Positions 1 through 11,654 of a DNA stretch of 64,000 bases are shown piece after piece. Within the stretch, counting starts at the first letter, position 1, and the number at the start of each line of letters is the position of its first letter. Where the stretch lies: assembly GCA_913057215.1 (NCBI GenBank), contig CAJXNQ010000002.1, positions 1 through 64,000 on the forward strand. The letters are read 5' to 3'. The DNA comes from an uncultured Gammaproteobacteria bacterium. GTDB lineage: Bacteria > Pseudomonadota > Gammaproteobacteria > Pseudomonadales > Litorivicinaceae. Made by a program: the position numbers and the translations under genes. Under the pieces are notes generated by a model. That model searched no databases and was not told the origin of the DNA. It worked only from the letters and a program-made list of their open reading frames with translations.

Positions 1-77
1 AAGAAGGCTTGCGTTTTGCGATTCGTGAAGGTGGCCGGACTGTCGGCGCCGGCGTCGTCTCGAAAATCGTCGAGTAA
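1..77 (+). CDS. tuf: Elongation factor Tu, C-terminal fragment (5' end outside window)
   Basis: Frame 3 reads EGLRFAIREGGRTVGAGVVSKIVE*, the EF-Tu C-terminus; precedes S10 as in other gammaproteobacteria. Confidence 0.95.
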   Translation, partial: EGLRFAIREGGRTVGAGVVSKIVE

Positions 78-100
78 TCGTTCGTTTTTCGCATGAAATT

Positions 101-130
101 GAGCCCCGCATCTGCGGGGCTTTTTATTTT
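101..130 (+). terminator. Intrinsic terminator after tuf
   Basis: AGCCCCGC-ATCT-GCGGGGCT stem followed by TTTTTATTTT. Confidence 0.9.
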
Positions 131-142
131 TGGGATTCAACG

Positions 143-171
143 TTGACTCTTTGTAGTGTGGCACATACAAT
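143..171 (+). promoter_or_regulatory. Candidate sigma70 promoter of the S10 operon
   Basis: TTGACT-N17-TACAAT followed by GC-rich discriminator GCGCCACC; lies between tuf terminator and rpsJ. Confidence 0.75.
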
Positions 172-230
172 GCGCCACCTTGTTTTTGACCTGTCCGAAC
201 CATCGGGCAACGTTTGATTGGAGTAGCCAG

Positions 231-548
231 GTGGCAGTACAGAATCAAAAAATTCGGATTCGGCTTAAGGCCTTCGACCATCGCCTGATCGATACGTCGA
301 CTCAGGATATCGTCGATACCGCGAAGCGCACTGGTGCACAAGTCCGTGGACCGATCCCGCTGCCGACACGAATTGAGCGCTATACAGTGCTTGTTTCACC
401 GCACGTGAACAAGGACGCACGCGATCAGTACGAATTACGCACGCACAAGCGCATGATCGACATTGTTGAGCCAACTGAAAAAACAGTTGATGCCTTGATG
501 AAGTTGGATCTTGCTGCGGGTGTGGATGTACAGATCAGCTTAGGCTGA
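231..548 (+). CDS. rpsJ: 30S ribosomal protein S10
   Basis: GTG start ([21 protein letters not shown]...) with upstream GGAG; ORF-track start at 156 is too far upstream. Confidence 0.95.
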   Translation: MAVQNQKIRIRLKAFDHRLIDTSTQDIVDTAKRTGAQVRGPIPLPTRIERYTVLVSPHVNKDARDQYELRTHKRMIDIVEPTEKTVDALMKLDLAAGVDVQISLG

Positions 549-663
549 TCGAAGGCAGGAGCGCATCAAAGCCGCGCGCTCCGGTGACAAGCGGTCTGTT
601 TGTATAACTTACTGTGGCCATAGCGGGTATTAAGCCCCCTGTGCAGGCAGAGAGGAAGTCGAG

Positions 664-1299
664 ATGACAATTGGAGTTGTCGGTCGGAAGACCGGTATGA
701 CCCGAGTGTTCACCGAGGAAGGCGTGTCAGTTCCTGTCACGGTTGTCCAGGTTGAGCCGAACCGGGTGAGTCAAGTGAAAACCGTTGAAACAGACGGTTA
801 CCAAGCCATTCAGGTGACTGTTGGTGAGCGTCGCGCGCAACATCGCGTGAGTCAGCCAATCAAGGGTCACCTTGCCAAAGCTGAGCTGCGCATGGGTCGT
901 GGTCTCTGGGAATTCCGTGTGGATGACCTTGGAGAGCTCGCGGTCGGTTCTGAAATCACAGTCAATCAATTCGAAGCCGGACAGGCGATCGACGTCATCG
1001 GACAGTCCAAGGGTAAGGGATTTGCCGGTGCTGTGAAGCGTTGGAATTTCCGGACCCAGGACGCAACCCACGGTAACTCACTGTCGCACCGTGCTCCTGG
1101 ATCTATTGGCCACTGCCAAACCCCAGGCCGCGTCTTCAAAGGTAAGAAGATGGCCGGGCACATGGGTGCGGAACGCGTGACGGTTCAGGGTCTCGAAGTT
1201 GTTCGCATTGATGAAGAGCAGGGCCTGATCTTGGTGAAAGGATCAGTGCCGGGCGCCAATGGGGCAGACGTAATCATCAAGCCTGCAGCGAAGGCTTGA
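664..1299 (+). CDS. rplC: 50S ribosomal protein L3
   Basis: [20 protein letters not shown]...; operon position. Confidence 0.97.
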   Translation: MTIGVVGRKTGMTRVFTEEGVSVPVTVVQVEPNRVSQVKTVETDGYQAIQVTVGERRAQHRVSQPIKGHLAKAELRMGRGLWEFRVDDLGELAVGSEITVNQFEAGQAIDVIGQSKGKGFAGAVKRWNFRTQDATHGNSLSHRAPGSIGHCQTPGRVFKGKKMAGHMGAERVTVQGLEVVRIDEEQGLILVKGSVPGANGADVIIKPAAKA

Positions 1300-1310
1300 G
1301 GGGGTCAGGT

Positions 1311-1913
1311 ATGGAATTGAATCTTGTAGCAGGTGGAACAGTCGAGGTCTCTGACCAAGCGTTTGGCCGCGAATTCAACGAGTCGCTGATCCATCAGGTG
1401 GTGACGGCGTATCTCGCAGGGGCTCGCCAGGGCACACGCGCGCAGAAGACACGGTCTGAAGTGTCTGGTGGTGGACGGAAGCCATGGCGTCAGAAGGGTA
1501 CAGGACGTGCGCGTGCTGGAACGACGCGCTCACCGATCTGGCGTTCAGGCGGTGTGACCTTCGCAGCGAAGCCGCAAAGCTTCGTGCAGAAGGTCAATAA
1601 AAAGATGTACCGCGCTGCAATGCAAAGCATTTGGAGTGAATTGGTGCGTCAGGATCGTTTGGTGATCACTGACGATCTCGGAATCGAGGCGCCAAAGACC
1701 AAAGAATTGGCGGCAAAACTGAGCGCGATGGATTTGAGCAACGTCTTGATCGTCGCCGGTGAAGTCACTGATGCGCTCTATTTGTCAGCACGCAATCTCC
1801 CGCACGTGGATGTGCGAGATGCAGATGCGATTGATCCTGTCAGTCTGATTTCGTACGAAAAAGTGCTGGTGACGGTTGACGCGTTGAAAGCGATTGAGGG
1901 GCAGTTGGCATGA
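1311..1913 (+). CDS. rplD: 50S ribosomal protein L4
   Basis: [19 protein letters not shown]...; ATG at 1311 preferred over TTG at 1296. Confidence 0.96.
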   Translation: MELNLVAGGTVEVSDQAFGREFNESLIHQVVTAYLAGARQGTRAQKTRSEVSGGGRKPWRQKGTGRARAGTTRSPIWRSGGVTFAAKPQSFVQKVNKKMYRAAMQSIWSELVRQDRLVITDDLGIEAPKTKELAAKLSAMDLSNVLIVAGEVTDALYLSARNLPHVDVRDADAIDPVSLISYEKVLVTVDALKAIEGQLA

Positions 1914-2206
1914 ACCAAGAGCGGATTTTTACTGTTTTGAAAGGACCGCATGTGTCAGAAAAGGCCACGGTCGTTGCCGATCAAAACAACCAATACGTAT
2001 TTAAGGTGGCCAGTGATGCGACCAAACCTGAGATCAAAGCCGCAGTTGAGGCCTTGTTTGAAGTGTCAGTCACGAAGGTCAATGTTGTGAACATCAAAGG
2101 GAAGACCAAGCGCACGGCGCGCGGTATGGGTAAGCGCAACGATACGCGCAAAGCCTATGTCACGTTGGCTGATGGGCAGGACATTTCCTTCGTAGCAGGC
2201 GAGTAA
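1910..2206 (+). CDS. rplW: 50S ribosomal protein L23
   Basis: Size, operon position, ISEKA-like N-terminus ([19 protein letters not shown]). Confidence 0.96.
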   Translation: MNQERIFTVLKGPHVSEKATVVADQNNQYVFKVASDATKPEIKAAVEALFEVSVTKVNVVNIKGKTKRTARGMGKRNDTRKAYVTLADGQDISFVAGE

Positions 2207-2216
2207 GGCGAAAGTT

Positions 2217-3041
2217 ATGGCAATCGTAAAATGTAAACCGACCTCAGCCGGCCGCCGTCACATGGTCAAGATCGTGACGCCGGATCTCCACAAAGGGGCT
2301 CCGCACGCGCCGCTACTTGAAAAGAAATCAAAGTCTGGTGGTCGTAACAACGACGGTCGGATTACGACGCGTCACGTCGGTGGTGGGCATAAGCAGCATT
2401 ACCGCGTGATCGATTTCAAGCGTAATAAAGATGGTATTCCAGGGAAAATCGAACGCCTTGAGTATGATCCGAATCGATCTGCACACATCGCGTTGGTCCT
2501 GTACGCAGATGGTGAGCGCCGCTACATCATTGCGCCGAAAGGCATGAAAGCTGACGATCCAATCCGCTCAGGCGAGGATGCGCCAATCAAGGTGGGTAGC
2601 TGTCTGCCGCTTCGGAACATTCCAGTGGGATCCGTGATCCATTGCGTGGAATTGAAGCCGGGTAAGGGTGCGCAAATGGCTCGTTCAGCCGGTGCATCAG
2701 TGCAGTTAGTCGCCCGTGAAGGACGGTACGCGACCTTGCGTCTTCGTTCAGGCGAAATGCGCAAAGTATTGTCTGAGTGCCGCGCAACCTTGGGTGAAGT
2801 TTCAAACGGTGAGCACAGCTTGCGTCAGCTGGGTAAGGCGGGTGCGAAGCGTTGGAGAGGCGTCCGTCCAACAGTGCGTGGTGTGGTGATGAATCCAGTT
2901 GATCACCCGCACGGTGGTGGTGAAGGGCGAACTTCAGGCGGACGTCACCCGGTGTCGCCTTGGGGTATGCCAACAAAGGGATACAAAACCCGTAAGAACA
3001 AGCGTACCGATAAGATGATCGTGCGCCGTCGGACGAAGTAA
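2217..3041 (+). CDS. rplB: 50S ribosomal protein L2
   Basis: [20 protein letters not shown]...; [11 protein letters not shown] motif. Confidence 0.98.
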   Translation: MAIVKCKPTSAGRRHMVKIVTPDLHKGAPHAPLLEKKSKSGGRNNDGRITTRHVGGGHKQHYRVIDFKRNKDGIPGKIERLEYDPNRSAHIALVLYADGERRYIIAPKGMKADDPIRSGEDAPIKVGSCLPLRNIPVGSVIHCVELKPGKGAQMARSAGASVQLVAREGRYATLRLRSGEMRKVLSECRATLGEVSNGEHSLRQLGKAGAKRWRGVRPTVRGVVMNPVDHPHGGGEGRTSGGRHPVSPWGMPTKGYKTRKNKRTDKMIVRRRTK

Positions 3042-3053
3042 GGAGAGAGATCA

Positions 3054-3329
3054 ATGCCACGTTCTTTGAAAAAAGGCCCATTCGTCGATCTCCACCTTCT
3101 GAAGAAGGTTGAGACGGCTGCCGAAGCAAACGACCGTCGTCCAATTAAGACGTGGTCGCGTCGGTCGATGATTCTTCCAAATATGGTGGGGCTGACCATC
3201 GCGGTTCATAACGGGAAGCAACATGTTCCTGTGTTGATCAACGAAGACATGGTCGGCCACAAGTTAGGTGAGTTCGCGGTCACGCGAAACTACCGTGGTC
3301 ACGCAGCCGACAAAAAGTCGAAGCGTTAA
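3054..3329 (+). CDS. rpsS: 30S ribosomal protein S19
   Basis: [20 protein letters not shown]... Confidence 0.98.
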   Translation: MPRSLKKGPFVDLHLLKKVETAAEANDRRPIKTWSRRSMILPNMVGLTIAVHNGKQHVPVLINEDMVGHKLGEFAVTRNYRGHAADKKSKR

Positions 3330-3344
3330 GAGGTGGGAATAGCC

Positions 3345-3680
3345 ATGAATGAAGTGCAAGCATATTTAAAAGGCGCTCGGCTTTCTGCTCAGAAGGCGCG
3401 TTTGGTTGCAGATCAGATTCGCGGTAAGCACGTCGAAGAAGCACTGAACACACTGACCTTCTCGACCAAGAAGGCAGCACACATCGTGAAAAAAGTGCTC
3501 GAGAGTGCGATTGCGAATGCAGAACATAACGAGGGCGCAGACGTGGATGATTTGAAAGTCACCACCGTCTTCGTCGATGAAGGGATGACGATGAAGCGTA
3601 TTCGCCCACGGGCGAAAGGGCGTGCAGACCGTATTTTTAAGCGGACCTGCCACATCACCGTCAAAGTCGGACAGGCCTGA
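3345..3680 (+). CDS. rplV: 50S ribosomal protein L22
   Basis: [28 protein letters not shown]...; ATG 3345 preferred over GTG 3333. Confidence 0.96.
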   Translation: MNEVQAYLKGARLSAQKARLVADQIRGKHVEEALNTLTFSTKKAAHIVKKVLESAIANAEHNEGADVDDLKVTTVFVDEGMTMKRIRPRAKGRADRIFKRTCHITVKVGQA

Positions 3681-3690
3681 GGGGAGTACG

Positions 3691-4374
3691 ATGGGTCAGA
3701 AAGTTCACCCGAATGGCATCCGCCTCGGGATTACAAAAGATCATTCGTCGGTGTGGTATGCCGAGGGAAGTGATTACGCAGACAAGCTGTTTGATGACAT
3801 CAAGGTCCGTGAGTTTCTTGATGCCAAATTGAAAAACGCACAGGTCTCGAAGATTTTGATTGAGCGTCCTGCGAAGAATGCGCGTGTGACGCTGCAAACT
3901 GCACGGCCAGGCATTGTGATTGGTAAGAAAGGCGAAGACGTCGAAGCGCTCCGCAAAGAGTTGACCAACATGATGGGGATTCCTGTCCAGATCAACATTG
4001 AAGAGATCAGAAAGCCTGAGCTGGATGCGCGCTTGGTTGGTCAAAATATTGCAGGTCAGCTCGAGCGTCGCGTGATGTTTCGTCGGGCGATGAAGCGTGC
4101 GGTACAGAACGCCATGCGTGCCGGTGCCGAAGGCATCCGAGTTCAGGTCTCAGGTCGTTTGGGTGGTGCTGAAATCGCACGGACCGAGTGGTATCGCGAA
4201 GGGCGGGTGCCATTGCATACGTTGCGGGCCGATATCGATTACTCGACCTATGAGGCGCACACCACATATGGCGTGATCGGAATCAAGGTATGGATCTTCA
4301 AAGGCGAGATCCTTGGTGGAATTGAAGCGGTTCGAGCGAATCGCGAACAGCAGCGCGCGAAAGCTGCTCGCTAA
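3691..4374 (+). CDS. rpsC: 30S ribosomal protein S3
   Basis: [24 protein letters not shown]...; track start 3622 is too far upstream. Confidence 0.97.
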   Translation: MGQKVHPNGIRLGITKDHSSVWYAEGSDYADKLFDDIKVREFLDAKLKNAQVSKILIERPAKNARVTLQTARPGIVIGKKGEDVEALRKELTNMMGIPVQINIEEIRKPELDARLVGQNIAGQLERRVMFRRAMKRAVQNAMRAGAEGIRVQVSGRLGGAEIARTEWYREGRVPLHTLRADIDYSTYEAHTTYGVIGIKVWIFKGEILGGIEAVRANREQQRAKAAR

Positions 4375-4386
4375 GGGAAGAGGACG

Positions 4387-4800
4387 ATGCTGCAACCGAA
4401 ACGGACGAAGTTCCGCAAGATGCAAAAAGGCCGAAATCGCGGTCTCGCAGAGCGTGGCTCTAAGGTCAGCTTTGGTGAATATGCGTTAAAGGCGACCGGT
4501 CGCGGTCGTATGACGGCGCGTCAGATTGAAGCGGCCCGTCGGACCATTACTCGCCGCGTCAAGCGTGGTGGAAAGTTGTGGATCCGGGTGTTTCCTGACA
4601 AGCCGATTACCCAGAAGCCTCTCGAAGTGCGTCAGGGTAAAGGTAAAGGTTCTGTTGAATATTGGGTATGCCAGATTCAGCCAGGCCGTGTGTTGTATGA
4701 AATTGAAGGTGTCTCAGAAGACGTGGCGCGTGAAGCATTTACGCTTGCTGCCTCAAAGCTTCCATTTAAGACCACCTTTGTTAGTCGGACGGTAATGTAA
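4387..4800 (+). CDS. rplP: 50S ribosomal protein L16
   Basis: [21 protein letters not shown]... Confidence 0.98.
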   Translation: MLQPKRTKFRKMQKGRNRGLAERGSKVSFGEYALKATGRGRMTARQIEAARRTITRRVKRGGKLWIRVFPDKPITQKPLEVRQGKGKGSVEYWVCQIQPGRVLYEIEGVSEDVAREAFTLAASKLPFKTTFVSRTVM

Positions 4801-4994
4801 TGAACGCAACAGAGTTACGCGAAAAGAGCGTCGCCGAGCTGAGAGACGAGCTTCTGAAGCTCCGTCGTGAACAGTTCAACCTGAACATGGCGAAAGCTAC
4901 AGGACAGCTCGCGCAAACCCATCTGCTTGGACAGATGCGTCGTGACATCGCGCGCATCAAAACCGTGATTGCTCAGAAGGAGGTCACGGCATGA
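4800..4994 (+). CDS. rpmC: 50S ribosomal protein L29
   Basis: [37 protein letters not shown]. Confidence 0.97.
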   Translation: MNATELREKSVAELRDELLKLRREQFNLNMAKATGQLAQTHLLGQMRRDIARIKTVIAQKEVTA

Positions 4995-5257
4995 CCGAAG
5001 CGAAGACAATGGTTCGAACGTTGACTGGACGAGTCGTCTCAAATAAAGGCGACAAGACCATCAGTGTATTGGTTGAGCGTTTTGAGAAGCATCCGCTGTA
5101 TGGCAAGTACGTCAAGCGGTCGTCAAAAATCGCCGCACACGATGAAAACAACGAGTGCCAGATTGGTGACACAGTCACAATTTCTGAGTGCAGACCGCTT
5201 TCGAAGTCGAAGGCGTATCGCCTCGTTGAAGTCACCGAACGTGCTGTTCAGGTTTAA
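4991..5257 (+). CDS. rpsQ: 30S ribosomal protein S17
   Basis: [36 protein letters not shown]. Confidence 0.97.
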   Translation: MTEAKTMVRTLTGRVVSNKGDKTISVLVERFEKHPLYGKYVKRSSKIAAHDENNECQIGDTVTISECRPLSKSKAYRLVEVTERAVQV

Positions 5258-5269
5258 CGGAGGGGAATC

Positions 5270-5638
5270 ATGATTCAAGCGGAAAGTATGCTTGAGGTGG
5301 CCGATAACTCAGGTGCGCGTCGCGTGATGTGTATCAAAGTACTCGGTGGCTCGAAGCGTCGTTATGCCCGGATCGGCGACATCATCAAAGTCACCGTGAA
5401 AGAGGCGATTCCTCGCGGCAAGGTGAAGAAAGGCCAGGTCATGAACGCAGTGGTTGTTCGGACGCGCAGTGGTGTGCGTCGTCAGGATGGCTCATTGATT
5501 AAGTTCGATGGCAATGCGGCGGTTCTTTTGAATACAAACAACGCGCCCATCGGCACCCGTATTTTTGGGCCGGTGACGCGCGAACTGCGCGGTGAGAAGT
5601 TCATGAAGATCATCTCACTCGCGCCTGAAGTGTTGTAA
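5270..5638 (+). CDS. rplN: 50S ribosomal protein L14
   Basis: [33 protein letters not shown]. Confidence 0.98.
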   Translation: MIQAESMLEVADNSGARRVMCIKVLGGSKRRYARIGDIIKVTVKEAIPRGKVKKGQVMNAVVVRTRSGVRRQDGSLIKFDGNAAVLLNTNNAPIGTRIFGPVTRELRGEKFMKIISLAPEVL

Positions 5639-5649
5639 GGAGCGAACCG

Positions 5650-5970
5650 ATGGCAGCAAAAATTCGTCGTGACGATGAAGTCGTCGTGATCACCGGAAAA
5701 GACAAAGGGCGTCGCGGCAAAGTGTTGCAGATTCGTCCAGATAACCGGGTGTTGGTCTCTGGGATCAACCTGGTGAAAAAGCATACAAAGCCGAACCCAA
5801 TGATGGGCAAACAAGGTGGAATCGTTGAGAAAGAAGCGCCGCTTCACATCTCGAATGTCGCGTTGTTTAACCCTGAGAACGACAAAGCCGATCGGGTTGG
5901 CTTTCGTGTAAACGAGGATGGCACCAAAACACGGGTGTTTAAGTCCACTGGTAAGGAAGTCGGGGCGTAA
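5650..5970 (+). CDS. rplX: 50S ribosomal protein L24
   Basis: [24 protein letters not shown] (KOW motif). Confidence 0.97.
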   Translation: MAAKIRRDDEVVVITGKDKGRRGKVLQIRPDNRVLVSGINLVKKHTKPNPMMGKQGGIVEKEAPLHISNVALFNPENDKADRVGFRVNEDGTKTRVFKSTGKEVGA

Positions 5971-6000
5971 GCCTCTGCGCCTAGGAGCGAGAAATAAGCC

Positions 6001-6540
6001 ATGGCGAGACTACAGCAAGTCTACAAAGAGAAAGTGATACCCGCACTCCAAAGTGAGTTCGAGTACAAAAATGTAATGCAGGTGCCGAAAGTCACAAAAA
6101 TCACCCTGAACATGGGTGTGGGTGAAGCGGTTGCCGATAAGAAGCAAATTGAAAACGCAGTCCGTGACATGACTGCAATCGCAGGTCAAAAGCCGGTGGT
6201 GACGAAAGCACGCAAATCCATTGCGGGCTTTAAGATCCGTGATGGCTGGCCAATCGGTTGCAAGGTGACGTTGCGTGGTGAGCGGATGTGGGAATTCCTC
6301 GATCGTTTGATCGCCGTGTCAATTCCTCGGATCCGTGACTTCCGCGGTTTGAACGGAAAGTCGTTTGACGGGCGTGGAAATTATTCGATGGGTGTGCGTG
6401 AGCAGATCATGTTCCCCGAGATTGAGTACGACAAAGTCGACGCGATTCGTGGTCTGGATATCACAATCACGACGTCTGCAGAAACTGATGAGGAAGGGAA
6501 AGCGCTGCTGAAAGCATTCAGTTTCCCTTTCCGTAACTGA
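6001..6540 (+). CDS. rplE: 50S ribosomal protein L5
   Basis: Y...[30 protein letters not shown]. Confidence 0.98.
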   Translation: MARLQQVYKEKVIPALQSEFEYKNVMQVPKVTKITLNMGVGEAVADKKQIENAVRDMTAIAGQKPVVTKARKSIAGFKIRDGWPIGCKVTLRGERMWEFLDRLIAVSIPRIRDFRGLNGKSFDGRGNYSMGVREQIMFPEIEYDKVDAIRGLDITITTSAETDEEGKALLKAFSFPFRN

Positions 6541-6550
6541 GGAGCATTCA

Positions 6551-6856
6551 GTGGCTAAAAAATCGATGAAAGAACGCGAACTGAAGCGCCAAAAAACGGT
6601 TGCACGGTTTGCTGCAAAACGCGCTGCTTTGAAAGCAGTGATTCGTGATCCGAAATCAAGTGAAGAGGATGTGTGGGAAGCGCAGCAGAAGCTTCAGAAA
6701 ATGCCTCGTGATGCAGCCGCAGTGCGCTTACAGCGCCGGTGTAATGTCACAGGTCGTCCACACGCGGTTTACCGCAAGTTTGGCCTGTCCCGGATCAAGC
6801 TGCGCGAGACAATGATGCGCGGTGAAGTTCCTGGTCTGAAAAAGGCCAGCTGGTAA
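6551..6856 (+). CDS. rpsN: 30S ribosomal protein S14 (zinc-independent form)
   Basis: [24 protein letters not shown]; 101 aa, single C in [21 protein letters not shown]. Confidence 0.97.
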   Translation: MAKKSMKERELKRQKTVARFAAKRAALKAVIRDPKSSEEDVWEAQQKLQKMPRDAAAVRLQRRCNVTGRPHAVYRKFGLSRIKLRETMMRGEVPGLKKASW

Positions 6857-6870
6857 GGAGTGATTGATAC

Positions 6871-7266
6871 ATGAGCATGCAAGATACTTTGGCGGATATG
6901 TGCACTCGCATCCGCAACGGGCAAATGGCAGGTAAGACTGCTGTTTCCATGCCGTCTTCGAAGACGAAGGTAGCATTGGCCCGGGTACTCGCTGACGAAG
7001 GATTTGTAGGTGGATACAACGTCCAAGAGGACGGTGTAAAGGCAACGCTTTCAGTTGAACTGCGTTATCACGAAGGCCGCCCTGTGATCCGTGAGATTAA
7101 GCGTTCAAGCCGTCCTGGTTTGCGTCGCTACGCTGGTAAAGACACCCTGCCCAAAGTACAGGGCGGACTGGGTGTGGCCATCGTATCAACGTCGAAAGGA
7201 CTGATGACTGACCGTGATGCACGCAAAGCCGGAATCGGTGGCGAAGTGCTCTGCACCGTATTCTAA
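6871..7266 (+). CDS. rpsH: 30S ribosomal protein S8
   Basis: [22 protein letters not shown]... Confidence 0.98.
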   Translation: MSMQDTLADMCTRIRNGQMAGKTAVSMPSSKTKVALARVLADEGFVGGYNVQEDGVKATLSVELRYHEGRPVIREIKRSSRPGLRRYAGKDTLPKVQGGLGVAIVSTSKGLMTDRDARKAGIGGEVLCTVF

Positions 7267-7276
7267 GGAGTGATCG

Positions 7277-7810
7277 ATGTCTCGTATTGGTAAAGCGCCC
7301 ATCGCAGTCCCAACCGGTGTTGATGTCAATATCGCCGGCCAAGATGTGACTGTGAAAGGCAAAAACGGCACCTTGTCGATTTCTTTAAATCATGAAGTCG
7401 CAGTGCTACAGAACGACAATGTGCTGACCTTTGAGCCGCGTGAAGGCGCTCAAAATGGATGGGCACAGGCCGGCACAGCACGTGCGATTGTGAACAACAT
7501 GGTCAATGGTGTGACCAATGGATTTGAAAAGAAATTGACGCTGATCGGCGTCGGTTATCGAGCACAGGTTCAAGGCACCAAGATCAACTTGACGCTCGGC
7601 TTCTCGCACCCAGTTGTGTACGACCTGCCAGAAGGTGTCACTGCTGAAACACCGAGCCAAACTGAAATTGTGCTGAAGTCAGCCAACAAGCAGTTGTTGG
7701 GCCAGGTGGCTGCAGAAATTCGCGCGTATCGTCCACCAGAGCCTTACAAAGGCAAGGGTGTGCGCTATTCCGACGAGTATGTGCGTCGTAAAGAAGCGAA
7801 GAAGAAGTAA
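7277..7810 (+). CDS. rplF: 50S ribosomal protein L6
   Basis: [31 protein letters not shown]. Confidence 0.98.
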   Translation: MSRIGKAPIAVPTGVDVNIAGQDVTVKGKNGTLSISLNHEVAVLQNDNVLTFEPREGAQNGWAQAGTARAIVNNMVNGVTNGFEKKLTLIGVGYRAQVQGTKINLTLGFSHPVVYDLPEGVTAETPSQTEIVLKSANKQLLGQVAAEIRAYRPPEPYKGKGVRYSDEYVRRKEAKKK

Positions 7811-7821
7811 GGAGAGCGGAC

Positions 7822-8172
7822 ATGATGGACAAGAAAAAAGCCCGGTTACGTCGCGCTCGTCGCTCACGTGCCAAGATGCGCGAACTCGGCGCCAATCGGT
7901 TGTGTGTACACAGAACACCGCGCCACATCTATGCGCAGATTATTTCTGGCGACGGATCCAATGTGATCTGTGCGGCATCGACGCTCGATTCAGCCCTGCG
8001 TGAAGGCAATGGCGGAAACGTCAATGCAGCCGCAGAAGTCGGCAAGTTGATCGCAGCGCGTGCCAAAGAAAAAGGGATTTCAGCGGTTGCATTTGACCGT
8101 TCTGGTTTCCGGTATCACGGTCGTGTGAAGGCGCTTGCCGACGCAGCTCGTGAAAGTGGACTTGAGTTTTAA
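7822..8172 (+). CDS. rplR: 50S ribosomal protein L18
   Basis: [37 protein letters not shown]. Confidence 0.97.
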   Translation: MMDKKKARLRRARRSRAKMRELGANRLCVHRTPRHIYAQIISGDGSNVICAASTLDSALREGNGGNVNAAAEVGKLIAARAKEKGISAVAFDRSGFRYHGRVKALADAARESGLEF

Positions 8173-8181
8173 GGGGATCCG

Positions 8182-8688
8182 ATGAACGCAAAAGTAGAAA
8201 CGCAGCAGCAGGGTGATCTGCAAGAGAAGCTGGTTCAAGTGAATCGGGTTGCCAAGGTTGTGAAAGGTGGCCGAATCTTCAGTTTTACAGCACTGACCGT
8301 TGTTGGTGATGGAAATGGCAAGGTTGGTTACGGACGCGGTAAAGCGCGCGAAGTACCTGCGGCCATCCAAAAAGCGATGGAGTCGGCGCGTCGTAACATG
8401 GTGACTGTGAAGTTAGATGGCGACACGATTCAGTATCCAACGAAAGCGGCCCATGGTTCTGCCAAGGTGTACATGCAGCCTGCCTCTCAGGGTACGGGTG
8501 TTATTGCTGGCGGCGCGATGCGTGCAGTTTTAGAGATTGCAGGTGTGCAAAACGTTCTAGCGAAATGCTACGGCTCAACGAACCCTGCGAATGTTGTGCG
8601 CGCCACTATCAAGGCGTTGTCTGAGATGCAGTCTCCAGAAGACGTGGCAGCACGTCGTGGCAAGACCGTCGAAGAAATTCTCGGTTAA
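8182..8688 (+). CDS. rpsE: 30S ribosomal protein S5
   Basis: [37 protein letters not shown]. Confidence 0.98.
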   Translation: MNAKVETQQQGDLQEKLVQVNRVAKVVKGGRIFSFTALTVVGDGNGKVGYGRGKAREVPAAIQKAMESARRNMVTVKLDGDTIQYPTKAAHGSAKVYMQPASQGTGVIAGGAMRAVLEIAGVQNVLAKCYGSTNPANVVRATIKALSEMQSPEDVAARRGKTVEEILG

Positions 8689-8699
8689 GGATAAACCTC

Positions 8700-8891
8700 A
8701 TGAGCGAAAAGAAAATGCTGAAGGTGACTCTGGTGCGCAGTCCCATCCGCCAAAACCCGAAGCACAAGTTGTGTGTCCAGGGTCTTGGTTTGAGACGGAT
8801 GCATCAGACTGTCGAGGTCGAAGATACACCCAGCGTTCGAGGCATGATCAATAAGGTCAATTACCTCGTCCGTGTTGAAGGAGAAGCGTGA
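8700..8891 (+). CDS. rpmD: 50S ribosomal protein L30
   Basis: [46 protein letters not shown]. Confidence 0.96.
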   Translation: MSEKKMLKVTLVRSPIRQNPKHKLCVQGLGLRRMHQTVEVEDTPSVRGMINKVNYLVRVEGEA

Positions 8892-9325
8892 TGCGTTTGA
8901 ATGGTTTATCGCCAGCTGCGGGCTCACGTCCAGCGAAAAAGCGAGTGGGTCGTGGCATCGGATCTGGTCTGGGTAAGACAGCGGGTCGTGGACATAAGGG
9001 TCTGAAAGCGCGTTCTGGTGGATCGGTGAAGCCTGGATTCGAAGGTGGTCAAATGCCTTTACAGCGCCGGTTGCCAAAGTTTGGCTTCACGTCGCGTAAG
9101 AGTCTGGTCCGTGATGAGATTCGGTTGGCTGAATTGAATAAGGTCGAGGGTGACGAGATCACGATGGACTCGCTGCGTGCTGCGCGGCTGATCGGTGAAA
9201 ACACACTGCATGTGAAAATCATCCTTGCAGGTGAGATCCAACGTGCTGTCACGGTGAAGGGCTTGAAAATCACCAAGGGTGCTCAAGCAGCGATCGAAGC
9301 CGCCGGCGGAAAGGTCGAAGCGTAA
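8891..9325 (+). CDS. rplO: 50S ribosomal protein L15
   Basis: [40 protein letters not shown] overlaps rpmD stop. Confidence 0.97.
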   Translation: MRLNGLSPAAGSRPAKKRVGRGIGSGLGKTAGRGHKGLKARSGGSVKPGFEGGQMPLQRRLPKFGFTSRKSLVRDEIRLAELNKVEGDEITMDSLRAARLIGENTLHVKIILAGEIQRAVTVKGLKITKGAQAAIEAAGGKVEA

Positions 9326-9327
9326 TT

Positions 9328-10647
9328 ATGGCAACTCCGGGCGCAACAGGTGGTGGATTGACGGAGCTTTGGGCACGTCTTCGATTCGTAGTGATCGCAA
9401 TCGTCGTCTACAGACTCGGCGCTCACATCCCTGTGCCTGGTATTAATCCAGATCGTCTGGCTGATTTGTTCGAGCAGCAGCAGGGCACCATCCTGAGCCT
9501 GTTTAATATGTTCTCAGGTGGTGCACTTGAGCGGATGTCAATTTTAGCACTTGGCATCATGCCCTATATTTCGGCATCGATCGTGATGCAGTTGTTGACC
9601 GCTACTGTTCCGTCCTTGGAAGCACTGAAGAAAGAAGGTGAGGCAGGCCGCCGCAAGATTACACAATACACCCGATATGGGACGGTCTTTTTAGCGACCA
9701 TTCAGTCGATCGGTGTGTCTATGGGTCTCGCCGGTCAGGGCATCGCATTTACGGCTGACTTCCACTTCCATTTTGTTGCGGTCGTGACCTTTGTCTCGGG
9801 ATCAGTCTTTTTGATGTGGCTTGGTGAGCAGGTGACTGAGAAAGGCATCGGAAATGGCATCAGCTTGCTGATCTTTGCGGGTATCGTAGCGGGTCTGCCT
9901 GGCGCAATTGGGCAATCTGCGGAGGCTGCCCGTCAAGGTGATTTGAATATTTTAGGGCTTCTGGCTATTGCCGTGATCGCCGTCGGTGTCGTTGCATTTG
10001 TTGTCTTCATGGAACGTGCTCAGCGTCGTATCACCGTGAATTACGCGCGTCGGCAGCAGGGCAACAAGGTATTTGCGGCACAACAGTCGCATCTTCCGTT
10101 GAAGATCAATATGGCCGGTGTTATCCCGCCGATCTTTGCATCGAGTTTATTGCTGTTTCCGGCCTCGATCGGCCAATGGTTTGGTCAAGGTGAGGGAATG
10201 GATTGGCTGTCTGACGTGAGTCTCGCACTCGGACCAGGCCAGCCGCTGTATTACTTACTGTTCACAGTCGGAATTGTGTTCTTCTGTTACTTCTACACCG
10301 CGCTCGTATTCAATCCGCGCGATGTGGCTGACAACTTAAAGAAGTCAGGTGCATTCATTCCAGGGATCCGTCCAGGAGAGCAGTCGGCAAATTACATTGA
10401 CCAAGTCATGAGTCGATTGACGTTCTGGGGTGCAGCTTACATCGCGGCGGTTTCATTGCTCCCGCAGAGCCTGGTGGTTGGATTTAACGCACCATTTTAT
10501 TTTGGCGGCACGTCGCTTTTGATCGTGGTCGTCGTTGTCATGGATTTTATGTCGCAGGTGCAGTCACACCTGATGAGTCGGCAATATGAATCCTTGATGA
10601 AGAAATCGAATTTGAAAGGGTACGGCGCTGGCGGTTTGCTCCGCTAG
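9328..10647 (+). CDS. secY: Preprotein translocase subunit SecY
   Basis: 439 aa multi-[33 protein letters not shown]. Confidence 0.98.
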   Translation: MATPGATGGGLTELWARLRFVVIAIVVYRLGAHIPVPGINPDRLADLFEQQQGTILSLFNMFSGGALERMSILALGIMPYISASIVMQLLTATVPSLEALKKEGEAGRRKITQYTRYGTVFLATIQSIGVSMGLAGQGIAFTADFHFHFVAVVTFVSGSVFLMWLGEQVTEKGIGNGISLLIFAGIVAGLPGAIGQSAEAARQGDLNILGLLAIAVIAVGVVAFVVFMERAQRRITVNYARRQQGNKVFAAQQSHLPLKINMAGVIPPIFASSLLLFPASIGQWFGQGEGMDWLSDVSLALGPGQPLYYLLFTVGIVFFCYFYTALVFNPRDVADNLKKSGAFIPGIRPGEQSANYIDQVMSRLTFWGAAYIAAVSLLPQSLVVGFNAPFYFGGTSLLIVVVVVMDFMSQVQSHLMSRQYESLMKKSNLKGYGAGGLLR

Positions 10648-10667
10648 GGTCGAAATTGGAGTCTGAA

Positions 10668-10781
10668 ATGAAAGTACGCGCATCAGTCAAAAAGATTTGC
10701 CGGCACTGCCGCATCATCCGTCGTAACGGTTCGGTTCGAGTGATTTGTTCCGATCCACGGCACAAGCAGCGTCAAGGTTAA
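10668..10781 (+). CDS. rpmJ: 50S ribosomal protein L36 (37 aa; absent from ORF track because of length)
   Basis: Read directly: [37 protein letters not shown] with C-x2-C...C-x4-H zinc ribbon. Confidence 0.96.
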   Translation: MKVRASVKKICRHCRIIRRNGSVRVICSDPRHKQRQG

Positions 10782-10794
10782 TTGAAGGAAGGGG

Positions 10795-10823
10795 TTGAGA
10801 TTTTCTCTTGAAATCAATAGAAT
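10795..10823 (+). promoter_or_regulatory. Candidate sigma70 promoter of the alpha operon
   Basis: TTGAGA-N17-TAGAAT then TTCGCGCC, in the 102-bp rpmJ-rpsM gap. Confidence 0.7.
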
Positions 10824-10883
10824 TTCGCGCCTTGTATTTTTCGAGAGTCGGTCAAGCCGGTTCATGAATTTGGAGAGTTAGGA

Positions 10884-11240
10884 ATGGCACGTATTGCCGG
10901 CGTTAACATCCCAGACAACAAACATGCAGTGATTTCACTGCAGTATGTGTATGGGATTGGCCACACCCGCGCGAAAGCGATCTGTCAGGCGGCAGGTATC
11001 GACGAGACCGCGAAAGTCGCATCGTTGTCTGAAGAGCAACTGGAAGCGCTTCGTGGTGAGGTTGGAAAGTTTGATGTCGAGGGTGACCTTCGCCGTGAAG
11101 TGTCCATGAATATCAAGCGCCTGATGGATCTCGGATGTTTCCGCGGAATCCGTCATCGCCGCAGTCTGCCAGTTCGTGGACAGCGTACCAAGACCAATGC
11201 GCGGACCCGTAAAGGCCCACGCAAGCCGATTCGTAAGTAA
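10884..11240 (+). CDS. rpsM: 30S ribosomal protein S13
   Basis: [26 protein letters not shown]. Confidence 0.98.
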   Translation: MARIAGVNIPDNKHAVISLQYVYGIGHTRAKAICQAAGIDETAKVASLSEEQLEALRGEVGKFDVEGDLRREVSMNIKRLMDLGCFRGIRHRRSLPVRGQRTKTNARTRKGPRKPIRK

Positions 11241-11249
11241 GGAACTCTG

Positions 11250-11639
11250 ATGGCGACACAGCGCAGCGCATCACGTAAGAAGGTTAAAAAGCAGGTTGCT
11301 GAAGGGGTCGTGCATATTCACGCGTCATTCAACAACACAATCATCACCATCACCGATCGGCAGGGAAATGCACTGTCATGGGCCACTGCCGGTGGATCCG
11401 GGTTCCGCGGCTCGCGGAAGTCAACACCCTTTGCTGCGCAGGTTGCATCAGAGCGTGCAGCGACTGCAGCTCAAGAATTCGGCCTGAAGTCAGTGGATGT
11501 GATGGTCAAAGGCCCAGGACCTGGTCGTGAGAGCGCAGTGCGAGCACTGAACGCTGTCGGACTGAAAGTAACGAATATTACGGACGTGACACCCATTCCA
11601 CACAATGGATGTCGCCCCCCGAAAAAGCGCCGCGTCTAA
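11250..11639 (+). CDS. rpsK: 30S ribosomal protein S11
   Basis: [46 protein letters not shown]. Confidence 0.98.
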   Translation: MATQRSASRKKVKKQVAEGVVHIHASFNNTIITITDRQGNALSWATAGGSGFRGSRKSTPFAAQVASERAATAAQEFGLKSVDVMVKGPGPGRESAVRALNAVGLKVTNITDVTPIPHNGCRPPKKRRV

Positions 11640-11654
11640 GGAGTATTAGAGAGC

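Noticed and set aside
2587-3144. 185-aa minus-strand ORF antisense to rplB/rpsS
   Set aside because: Shadow ORF created by codon bias in highly expressed ribosomal protein genes; no family resemblance and the plus-strand genes are certain.
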